A stretch of DNA of 6,781 nucleotides from an uncultured Clostridia bacterium. GTDB lineage: Bacteria > Bacillota_A > Clostridia > Oscillospirales > Oscillospiraceae. Under the pieces are notes generated by a model that saw only the letters and a list, made by a program, of their open reading frames with translations, made no database searches and was not told where the DNA came from. Below, in pieces: positions 1 through 5,320 of the stretch (within the stretch, counting starts at the first letter, position 1; every line of letters starts with the position of its first letter). The stretch covers positions 1 to 6,781 of the forward strand of contig CAMKAP010000111.1 of NCBI GenBank assembly GCA_946410505.1, in the 5' to 3' direction. A program made the translations under genes and the position numbers.

Positions 1-134
1 GTCAAAAGCATACTGGAATAGAGGGCGGGATGGTGCTCCTTTAAATAACCCTTTCGCAGAAGACCGTATTTGCCGATAGGCAACGGTTCTTCGTCGAAGC
101 AAAGATTAGGGAAAAGATAGTCTCCTTCTCTATT
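1..134 (-). pseudogene. TnpV-like transposon protein, 5'-truncated remnant, runs off the left edge
   Basis: Read leftward on the minus strand from about 134, 44 codons are open to the window edge. They encode peptides that resemble TnpV, the small protein of clostridial transposons and integrative elements: GDYLFPNL, then PIGKYG, then YLKEHHPALY. TnpV proteins typically begin with roughly ten residues, then a GDYxxPNL-like segment, a PIGxxG segment and a YLKExxPxLY segment, in that order. No ATG, GTG or TTG lies in frame just before GDYLFPNL; the nearest in-frame candidate is a TTG at 215-213 with no ribosome binding site. The normal start therefore seems to be missing, and the rest of the gene is outside the window. 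The family match is from memory of the motif order, not a search. Alternatively it could be a fused or unusually initiated gene. Confidence 0.6.
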
Positions 135-158
135 TGAACTGGATACCGCTACAGTCAG

Positions 159-187
159 ATTATAGCAGGGTTGCAGCCGAGGGCAAA
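159..187 (-). promoter_or_regulatory. Possible leftward promoter with a perfect extended -10
   Basis: On the minus strand there is a TGCTATAAT sequence: a perfect TATAAT at 164-159 with the TGn extension. A weak TTTGCC sits 17 bases upstream at 187-182. It points leftward at the TnpV-like remnant. No start codon follows at a normal distance from the purine-rich stretch near 131-123, so what it would express is unclear. It may be a relic of the mobile element or a chance match. Confidence 0.35.
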
Positions 188-230
188 GAGGGATCTGCTG
201 ATACCGTGCTTGCAAGTTCTGAAAGCTTTT

Positions 231-1436
231 TCAGGAGAGGTTGGAGCCGTAGACCTCCAGCACCACGTCGGAGAGCGGGAAGGTGGAGCAGGGGTGGATA
301 TAGTTGTAGTCGATATCTGCCGCCCGTCTGCCGTCTGTCTTCTCCGGGATGTAGACCTCGCCCGAGACCAGGCGGGAGCGGCACCAGCCGCACTCACCGC
401 TGCGGCAGCGGGAGGGGGCTGCGATACCCGCGCGCTCCACTGCCACCAGAAGAGACTCGTCTGCCGAGGCTTTGGCCTCGTATTCCTTTCCGTACTGCAG
501 GATCGTCAGCTTAAAGCTCTTGCCGCGTGCGTCGGCGGGATAGCCGGGCTGGTTCCAGGGATCCTTGATGGTGCCGAAGAGCTCCCGCCGCACAAACTTC
601 CTGCGCAGGCCGAGCTTTGCGATCTCACCGTCCAGGAAGTTGTACATGGCCTGGGGGCCGCATAGGAAGATGCTGTACTCCCCGTCGCCGCCGTACTTGC
701 GGATGAGCTCTGCGGTGATGAAGCCGTGCTCGTAGCCGTCCTTTTCCTCATCCGAGAGCACATGGACCACATGCACCTTGTCGCAGACCTTGCAGACCTC
801 GTCCAGCTGCTCCTTGTAGACGATGCCCTCCGCCGTGCGGGAGCCGTACAGGATCGTCAGATCAAAATCCTCCAGCCCGTCCCGCAGGGCATAGGCCATG
901 CCCATAAAGGGCGTGATGCCGCTGCCGCCTGCCAGGGCGACCACCTTCTTCGCGTCGCGCAGCGGTTCAAAGTACAGATGCCCCTCGGGACCGGCGATCG
1001 TGACCTTCTGACCGATCTGCCAGTGATCCTGAATATAGGGGGAGACAAAGCCCGCGTCGTCCCGCTTGACCGTGATGTGATACTCACCCGCTTTGGCCAG
1101 GGCAGGGGAGCTGCACAGAGAGTAGGAGCGGGTGGTGACGGTGCCTCCGATGGGAACCAGAACGGACACATACTGCCCGGCGCGGAAGAGCGCAAGCCTG
1201 CTGCCGTCCGGTGTTTTGAGTACGATCGTTTTCGCATCCGCGCCATTTTGCCGGATGTCCGCGATCACGACCTCCTGCTTCTCGGGGTGGTGCTGTTTGG
1301 CCTTCTCGTTGGTGGGCAGCACCTTGGGAAGGGGAGTCGCCGGGGTTGCCTGGATGTGTTTCTCTCTGACCTTGGTGATGTTCTTGAACTTCAGCATATC
1401 CAGCTTGCCGAAGAGCCCGATTTTAACATTGGCCAT
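231..1436 (-). CDS. Ferredoxin-NAD(P)+ reductase-like protein with C-terminal plant-type [2Fe-2S] domain (cassette A)
   Basis: This 401-residue protein is a probable cytosolic electron-transfer flavoprotein. Its domains in order are an N-terminal extension of about 50 residues, an FAD-binding FNR-type barrel with the RSYS motif (103-106), an NAD(P)-binding domain with AGGSGITPF (169-177) and a CGPQAMY segment (259-265), and a [2Fe-2S] domain with Cys344, Cys349, Cys352 and Cys383 (C-x4-C-x2-C-x30-C). This architecture is that of NAD(P)H-dependent reductases that pass single electrons to a partner oxidoreductase or oxygenase, such as Hcr-, PaaE- or KshB-type proteins. The start at 1436 is chosen because AGGAGGG lies 6 bases upstream and a paralogue in this window begins with a similar MA-x-basic N-terminus; a longer reading to 1613 only overlaps the neighbour. 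The stop of the upstream FAD enzyme gene is 2 bases before the ATG, so translation is probably coupled. The natural partner is that FAD enzyme. The direction of electron flow and the choice of NADH or NADPH are not readable here. Confidence 0.93.
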   Translation of the reverse strand: MANVKIGLFGKLDMLKFKNITKVREKHIQATPATPLPKVLPTNEKAKQHHPEKQEVVIADIRQNGADAKTIVLKTPDGSRLALFRAGQYVSVLVPIGGTVTTRSYSLCSSPALAKAGEYHITVKRDDAGFVSPYIQDHWQIGQKVTIAGPEGHLYFEPLRDAKKVVALAGGSGITPFMGMAYALRDGLEDFDLTILYGSRTAEGIVYKEQLDEVCKVCDKVHVVHVLSDEEKDGYEHGFITAELIRKYGGDGEYSIFLCGPQAMYNFLDGEIAKLGLRRKFVRRELFGTIKDPWNQPGYPADARGKSFKLTILQYGKEYEAKASADESLLVAVERAGIAAPSRCRSGECGWCRSRLVSGEVYIPEKTDGRRAADIDYNYIHPCSTFPLSDVVLEVYGSNLS

Positions 1437-1438
1437 GA

Positions 1439-2980
1439 TCAACCCTCCTCTTCTTTCTTCATATCGGCCAGCGTGAGCTTGGCCATGGTGCTGCCGCTGA
1501 AGATCGCGGAGTTGTAGCCGTCGCCGCGGATGCTGGCCGCGCCGACGAATTTCAGCCCCTTGACCTGGTTTTCGGTGCCCATCATGCGCATGCGCGCCAT
1601 CATGGAATCCCAATCGTCCAGCTCATAGCCGTAGGCGGAGCCCTGCGGGGTGTTGACAAAGCGGCACATGGTCCAGGGCGTGGCGACCTCGATCTCTTCG
1701 ATGTAGGGAGTGATCTTTACGCCGAGGGTCTTTTCAAACTTGTCGATCATCCTGCGGGCAATGCGGTTCTTGGTGGCCACATAGTCCTCTTCCTTCACGT
1801 CGGCCCAGGCGTCCTCCATGTACAGCGTGGTCAGACTCAGCACGCAGGTGCCGGGAGGGGAGAAGTTCTTGTTGACGGCGTTGTAGCAGACGGAGACCAT
1901 GTTGTGGTTCGTCTCCAAAGTTTTGCCGCTGTTGTACTCCTTGACCGAGTCGGCGGAGTCCGGCATGAAGATGGAGTAATCTGTCAGACCCAGCTCCTCC
2001 GCGCTCTTGTCGAGACCGAGGTAGACCACGAACATCCTGGCGCAGTGCTTGCGGGCGTTGGCCAGCTTGATCATGCGCTCCGGGATGACCTCCGGCGGGA
2101 CCATGGTGGCGTAGACCATGGAGGGGTTTCCGTTGCAGAGGACATGCTTTGTTTCGATGACGCCGCGGTTGGTCTGTACACCGCAGACGGCCTTGTCGTC
2201 GTCGAAGAGGATCTGCTCGGCGGTGCAGTCGAACCAGGCGTCGCCGCCCATGGCGCGGAAGCGCTCCAGCATGCCGGTGGTCAGCTCGTGGCTGGTTTTG
2301 TCCGGGATCCACGCGCCGTGGCGGACGTAGAGGTTGACCATGTTGGAGTACTGCAGATAGCTCAGCCGGTCGGCGTCAATGGCGAGGTAGCCCCAGTAGG
2401 TGTTCATGATGTCCTGGGCCAGGGCGGGCATCTTCAGGGCTTTGAAGACCTTGTTGACGCTGTAGCTGCCCACCTTCAGGAAGTTGGGAAAGTGCTCCAT
2501 CATGTACTTGTTGTCCGTCTTGCCGTTGACGGAGAGGGAGTAGTTGCCGGCGTCCAGACACTCCTTGCCGATGGCAAAGAAGTCCTCGATGGATTTGCGG
2601 CAGCCGGGGACCAGCTCCTCCATGCGGTCGGTGAAGGCCTCCACCCCGCAGGGGAGGACCGCGTCGATGTGGGTTTTCCCGTCGCTGGCCGTGGTGATGA
2701 CGCGGAAGTTTTCCGGCACGATACAGCCCTTGAGCGGGACGCCGTATTCCTCCACCACGGTGTTGCGGCAGTTGCCGGAGTTTTCGGGCGTGCCCCATTC
2801 GCAGAGCTCATGCAGCGCCGTCTCGAATTCAAAACGGCCTCTGCGGAAACTGGAGGCACAGCCACCGGGGAGATTGTGGCGCTCGACGAGAAGGGCCTTT
2901 TTCCCCGCCAGCGCCATTCTGCATGCCGCAGCCAAACCGCCGTTGCCGGCGCCAATGACTACTGCATCGTATTTTGGCAT
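1439..2980 (-). CDS. Phytoene desaturase/retinol saturase-like FAD-dependent oxidoreductase (COG1233 type, cassette A)
   Basis: This 513-residue flavoprotein has the full length usual for the CrtI/CrtISO/RetSat superfamily. The N-terminus carries a Rossmann dinucleotide site, VVIGAGNGGLAAA (residues 7-19), with Glu33 at the end of the second strand in LVER and the family segment LPGGCASSFRRG (37-48). Toward the C-terminus are EVATPWTMCRF (431-441) and a terminal FAD-contact segment, GLKFVGAASIRGDGYNSA (475-492). No signal peptide or convincing membrane helix is seen. Family members oxidise, isomerise or saturate C=C bonds in hydrophobic polyenes. No carotenoid genes are nearby, so the name is by family only. 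The start at 2980 is supported by AAGGAGG 7 bases upstream; an ATG-free extension to 3088 crosses the operator and promoter and is rejected. Its last codons (KKEEEG) encode the ribosome binding site of the reductase gene that follows. It is the first gene of an operon probably repressed by the divergent GntR protein. Confidence 0.92.
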   Translation of the reverse strand: MPKYDAVVIGAGNGGLAAACRMALAGKKALLVERHNLPGGCASSFRRGRFEFETALHELCEWGTPENSGNCRNTVVEEYGVPLKGCIVPENFRVITTASDGKTHIDAVLPCGVEAFTDRMEELVPGCRKSIEDFFAIGKECLDAGNYSLSVNGKTDNKYMMEHFPNFLKVGSYSVNKVFKALKMPALAQDIMNTYWGYLAIDADRLSYLQYSNMVNLYVRHGAWIPDKTSHELTTGMLERFRAMGGDAWFDCTAEQILFDDDKAVCGVQTNRGVIETKHVLCNGNPSMVYATMVPPEVIPERMIKLANARKHCARMFVVYLGLDKSAEELGLTDYSIFMPDSADSVKEYNSGKTLETNHNMVSVCYNAVNKNFSPPGTCVLSLTTLYMEDAWADVKEEDYVATKNRIARRMIDKFEKTLGVKITPYIEEIEVATPWTMCRFVNTPQGSAYGYELDDWDSMMARMRMMGTENQVKGLKFVGAASIRGDGYNSAIFSGSTMAKLTLADMKKEEEG

Positions 2981-2987
2981 ATTGATT

Positions 2988-2994
2988 CCTCCTT
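2988..2994 (-). promoter_or_regulatory. Ribosome binding site that fixes the start of the cassette A FAD enzyme
   Basis: On the minus strand AAGGAGG lies 7 bases before the ATG at 2980. This settles the start of the FAD enzyme gene: the 36 codons that stay open further upstream contain the operator and promoter and lack conserved sequence. Confidence 0.85.
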
Positions 2995-3006
2995 CTGAAT
3001 GTGTTA

Positions 3007-3017
3007 TGGTAATACCA
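3007..3017. promoter_or_regulatory. Operator 1 for the GntR/FadR-type regulator (cassette A side)
   Basis: TGGTAATACCA is a perfect inverted repeat with 5-base arms around one central base. It fits the TGGTnnnACCA pattern known for FadR-subfamily GntR regulators such as FadR, PdhR and LldR. The 13-mer TGGTAATACCAGA starting here recurs exactly at 3152-3164, in front of the regulator gene. The site lies about 14-24 bases downstream of the predicted cassette A transcription start (near 3031), a position suited to repression by blocking initiation or early elongation. Binding is inferred. Confidence 0.8.
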
Positions 3018-3037
3018 GACCGATTTCCTGCAACTCC

Positions 3038-3066
3038 AGTATATTGCCGATTTGCCTGACGTTCAA
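3038..3066 (-). promoter_or_regulatory. Predicted sigma-A promoter of the cassette A operon
   Basis: On the minus strand the -35 box TTGAAC (3066-3061) and the -10 box TATACT (3043-3038) are separated by exactly 17 bases. TATACT matches the consensus at 5 of 6 positions and TTGAAC at 4 of 6. The start of transcription would be near 3031, giving a leader of about 50 bases that contains operator 1 and the ribosome binding site. Confidence 0.7.
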
Positions 3067-3088
3067 GGATTAGCTTGAAAATCGGCAA
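3044..3088. repeat. Nested inverted repeat over the cassette A promoter
   Basis: The outer arms TTGCCGATTT (3044-3053) and AAATCGGCAA (3079-3088) are exact 10-base reverse complements. An inner pair, TTCAAG (3062-3067) and CTTGAA (3074-3079), lies around a 6-base centre. The left outer arm occupies the promoter spacer and the inner left arm overlaps the -35 box. Another CCGATTT occurs at 3020-3026, beside operator 1. The structure differs from the GntR operators, so it could be the site of a second regulator or a DNA hairpin. No function is proven, and part of it lies upstream of the predicted start and would not be transcribed from that promoter. Confidence 0.5.
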
Positions 3089-3144
3089 AATGGGGTATCA
3101 ACGCCGGGCGATTTTGGGCAGGAAGCCGAGAAAAAACAGCGTCA

Positions 3145-3150
3145 TATAAA
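3145..3150 (+). promoter_or_regulatory. Probable -10 element of the regulator gene promoter
   Basis: TATAAA (5 of 6 to consensus) lies 36 bases before the regulator start codon and directly abuts operator 2. No good -35 box is seen 16-18 bases upstream, so the promoter is probably weak. Transcription would start inside operator 2, which predicts tight negative autoregulation. A poorer alternative is TTGAAA (3075-3080) with TATCAA (3096-3101), which has a short 15-base spacer. Confidence 0.45.
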
Positions 3151-3163
3151 CTGGTAATACCAG
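3151..3163. promoter_or_regulatory. Operator 2 for the GntR/FadR-type regulator (regulator gene side)
   Basis: CTGGTAATACCAG is a perfect inverted repeat with 6-base arms around one central A. It contains the same TGGTAATACCAGA 13-mer as operator 1; the two centres are about 145 bases apart. It sits between the -10 element and the ribosome binding site of the regulator gene, so occupancy should block the regulator's own transcription. Confidence 0.82.
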
Positions 3164-3173
3164 AAGCGTCTGC

Positions 3174-3179
3174 AGGAGG
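3174..3179 (+). promoter_or_regulatory. Ribosome binding site of the regulator gene
   Basis: AGGAGG lies 7 bases before the ATG at 3187, which supports that start codon. Confidence 0.8.
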
Positions 3180-3186
3180 CTTTGAT

Positions 3187-3891
3187 ATGGGCTTTCAGAA
3201 AATATCCTCCCTTTCTCTGACAGATCTGTTTGTACAGCAGATCGAAAATATGATTCTGTCCGGCGAGCTTGCCGTGGGGGAACAGCTTCCTCCTGCCAGG
3301 GAGCTGTCGATCCGTATGGGCGTCAGCCGTCCTGTGATCAGCGCGGGTGTGATCGAGCTTGAGAAGCTGGGCTTTGTTGAGATCATACCTCGTCAGGGCG
3401 TCTATGTCAGCGACTACCGGCGCAAGGGGACGGTGGAAACACTCAACGCGATCATGCGCTATAACCAGGGGATGATGCGCAAGCCTGAGGTCAAGTCTCT
3501 GCTGGAGGTGCGGGAATCCCTGGAGTGCCTCTGCACCCGGCTGGTGCTGGACAACGCCAGCGATGCGGAACTGGAGAACCTGGGAGGCATTCTGGATGAG
3601 TTGAAAAACACGAAGACGGCAGAAGACGCAGCGGAGAAAACCTTTCTCTTCTTTCACGAGCTGGCGATCCTATCCGGGAATGTGCTGCTGCCGCTGATGT
3701 ACCACAGCTTTAAGGCACCCGGCGTACACCTGTGGTCCATCTACGCCAAGAAATTCGGGATCAAGGCGCTGTACGATCTCAAGATCGACTACTACCGCGC
3801 GCTGCTGAACCGGGACGAGGGTGAGGCGCTCGCCCAGGTACATAAGATCATGCAAAACGCTGTCCGTGATCTTTCGTTCTACGGTGCCTGA
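3187..3891 (+). CDS. GntR-family transcriptional regulator, FadR/FCD subfamily
   Basis: This 234-residue protein has the usual FadR-subfamily length. Residues about 10-77 form the winged helix-turn-helix: the segment IENMILSGELAVGEQLPPAREL, the helix around GVSRPVIS (45-52), and the wing around IIPRQGVYV (66-74). Residues about 100-232 form an all-helical ligand-binding domain of FCD type, with FHELAILSGN (156-165) as its clearest signature. Two features are unusual. In the recognition helix the common VREAL segment is replaced by ISAGV, so the Arg at that point is Ser52. In the effector domain, where FCD proteins commonly have a metal-binding His before RALL, this protein has Tyr203; His157 and His219 remain. 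The gene is divergent from cassette A and two matching operators lie between them, so it probably represses cassette A and itself until a ligand binds. The ligand may be the cassette substrate (inference). Control of cassette B cannot be judged because its promoter is outside the window. Confidence 0.92.
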   Translation: MGFQKISSLSLTDLFVQQIENMILSGELAVGEQLPPARELSIRMGVSRPVISAGVIELEKLGFVEIIPRQGVYVSDYRRKGTVETLNAIMRYNQGMMRKPEVKSLLEVRESLECLCTRLVLDNASDAELENLGGILDELKNTKTAEDAAEKTFLFFHELAILSGNVLLPLMYHSFKAPGVHLWSIYAKKFGIKALYDLKIDYYRALLNRDEGEALAQVHKIMQNAVRDLSFYGA

Positions 3892-3893
3892 CC

Positions 3894-3920
3894 TTTAGCC
3901 GCAGGGATCTCGGGGCTAAA
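3894..3920 (+). other. Short hairpin just after the regulator stop codon
   Basis: TTTAGCC (3894-3900) pairs with GGCTAAA (3914-3920) around a 13-base loop, starting 2 bases after the regulator's TGA. No T-run follows, so it is not a convincing terminator alone. It could stabilise the 3' end of the regulator mRNA or be incidental. Confidence 0.35.
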
Positions 3921-4019
3921 TTGCTCCAGACATAGGAAAACCAGTAATCAATATCATATGGTTTCTGTCGCAGCTCACGCTTTTTGAAAAAGAAGTCAAA
4001 GAGAATCCCCGCGACACGC

Positions 4020-4078
4020 AAAAAACCAGAAAGCGCAGTCCCGATCACATAACCGGGATTGCGCTTTCTTATGTTTTT
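4020..4078. terminator. Bidirectional intrinsic terminator between convergent genes
   Basis: A 16-base stem is formed by 4028-4043 and 4054-4069, with one G-T wobble and a 10-base loop. In the rightward direction it is followed by TTATGTTTTTGG; in the leftward direction by GGTTTTTTGC. It therefore has a U-run in both directions and can end the regulator transcript as well as the cassette B operon. The rest of 3892-4092 shows no credible gene. Confidence 0.88.
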
Positions 4079-4092
4079 GGTCAATCGCAGGA

Positions 4093-5319
4093 TTACTCTG
4101 CCGTTGGGAACACACAAAGCTCGATGTCACTCAAGGGGAAGCTTACGCAGGGGTGGATCCAATTGAACTTGATGTCGCCCAACCTGCGTCCATCGGCCTC
4201 AGCAGGGATGTAGACCTTGCCCTTCACCAGGCGGGAGTGGCACCAGCCGCACTCGCCGCTGCGGCAGTGGGCCGGAGCTTTGATCCCGGCGCGCTCCATC
4301 GCCCAGAGCAGACTCTCGTCGGCTTTGCAGGGGATCACCATCTTTTCCCCACGGATATCAACCGTCAGAGAATAGCTCTTGCCGATCTGATCCTTGGGAT
4401 AATCCGAATTGTTCACAGCGCCCATGTAGTCGCCGCTCATCTCCATACGATAGCGCCGCTTCGGCAGGCCCAGCTTTTTGCACTGCTCCTCGCCGAAGAC
4501 GTACATGGCCTTCGGGCCGCACATAAAGATGGAGTATTCGCCCTCCGGCGCATACTTCTGAATCAGATCCGCCGTGATAAAGCCGTGCTCATAGCCCTCT
4601 TTTTCTTCCTCCGACAGGACGTGGACGACCTTCACCTTGCCACCGCTCCGGGCCGCCAGCGCTTCGATCTCGTCCTTGAGCAGGATGCCGTCCGCGGTCC
4701 GGGAGCCGTAGAGGATGGTCATGCAAAAATCCTCAATGCCGTCTACGATGGCAGCCGCCATGGAATAGAAGGGCGTAATGCCGGAGCCGCCCGCAATGGC
4801 AATGACCTGCTTCGCGTCGCGCAGATCCTGATAATAGAAGTCGCCGAGGGGGCCGGAGATATCGACAGCGTCCCCTTCCTTCCAGTTGTCCAGGATCCAG
4901 GCGGAAGCAAAAGCAGGATTGGTGCGCTTGACGGTGAGGGTGTAGCTTGTCCCCTCCGTGCCCAGCGCATCCTTCGGGTTGGAGCGGATGGTGTATGGCT
5001 TGTGCACCGGCGCGCCGTCGATGTTCAGCGCCACGGAGACATACTGACTGGCCCGGAAGTAGGCCATCTCCTTGGTGCCCTTTGCCGCGTCCGGAACCAG
5101 CGTGAAGCTCTTGGCGTCGCCGTGATCCTCGACCTTTTGAATCAGGCAGTGCTGCACCGCCGGATGCAGGCGCTTTGCCAGAATGTTCGGGTTGTAAACG
5201 GATTTGGGAAGTGTGGCCGGGGCAGCCTCAATGGCGGCGGTCCTTGTTTTTACCTCGCCAAGAAAGGGGAACGGCGTCAAGCCCTTCAGGGCCTTCTTGT
5301 CATAGTTGTATTTCGCCAT
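4093..5319 (-). CDS. Ferredoxin-NAD(P)+ reductase-like protein with C-terminal plant-type [2Fe-2S] domain (cassette B)
   Basis: This 408-residue protein is a clear paralogue of the reductase at 231-1436 with the same domain order. An N-terminal extension of about 55 residues is followed by the FAD barrel, the NAD(P) domain with AGGSGITPF (176-184) and CGPKAMY (267-273), and a [2Fe-2S] domain with Cys352, Cys357, Cys360 and Cys391. In the stretch starting VVHVL (231-275) I count 35 of 45 residues identical to the cassette A copy. One key difference is the FAD-binding RxYS motif, which is KPYT here (107-110), with Lys in place of Arg. AAGGAGG 9 bases upstream supports the start, and the stop codon of the preceding FAD enzyme gene is 1 base away, so the pair is translationally coupled as in cassette A. 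The likely role is one-electron transfer between NAD(P)H and its FAD partner in the cytosol. It is the last gene before the bidirectional terminator. Confidence 0.93.
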   Translation of the reverse strand: MAKYNYDKKALKGLTPFPFLGEVKTRTAAIEAAPATLPKSVYNPNILAKRLHPAVQHCLIQKVEDHGDAKSFTLVPDAAKGTKEMAYFRASQYVSVALNIDGAPVHKPYTIRSNPKDALGTEGTSYTLTVKRTNPAFASAWILDNWKEGDAVDISGPLGDFYYQDLRDAKQVIAIAGGSGITPFYSMAAAIVDGIEDFCMTILYGSRTADGILLKDEIEALAARSGGKVKVVHVLSEEEKEGYEHGFITADLIQKYAPEGEYSIFMCGPKAMYVFGEEQCKKLGLPKRRYRMEMSGDYMGAVNNSDYPKDQIGKSYSLTVDIRGEKMVIPCKADESLLWAMERAGIKAPAHCRSGECGWCHSRLVKGKVYIPAEADGRRLGDIKFNWIHPCVSFPLSDIELCVFPTAE

Positions 5320-5320
5320 C

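Noticed and set aside
68..84. TTGCC-GATA-GGCAA inverted repeat near the left edge, similar to the TTGCCGATTT arm of the control region
   Set aside because: It falls on codons for the conserved PIGK segment of the TnpV-like remnant and is best explained by coding sequence.
219..234. CTGAAA/TTTCAG hairpin at the cassette A reductase stop codon as a terminator
   Set aside because: The stem is only 6 bases, AT-rich, overlaps the stop codon and is not followed by a T-run on the minus strand.
1437..1613. Upstream extension of the cassette A reductase to a start at 1613
   Set aside because: The extra 59 codons overlap the FAD enzyme's coding region in another frame, and the start at 1436 has an AGGAGGG site 6 bases upstream.
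1904..2998. Long plus-strand open frame of 364 codons opposite the cassette A FAD enzyme
   Set aside because: It lies antisense to a well-supported gene, has no family motifs or good ribosome binding site, and is a GC-rich shadow frame.
2981..3088. Upstream extension of the cassette A FAD enzyme to 3088
   Set aside because: It would place the promoter and operator 1 within coding sequence; the ATG at 2980 has a strong ribosome binding site and begins directly before the FAD motif.
3980..3992. CTTTTT-G-AAAAAG palindrome
   Set aside because: It is a short AT-only palindrome with a one-base centre that cannot form a hairpin loop; it matches no operator pattern seen here.
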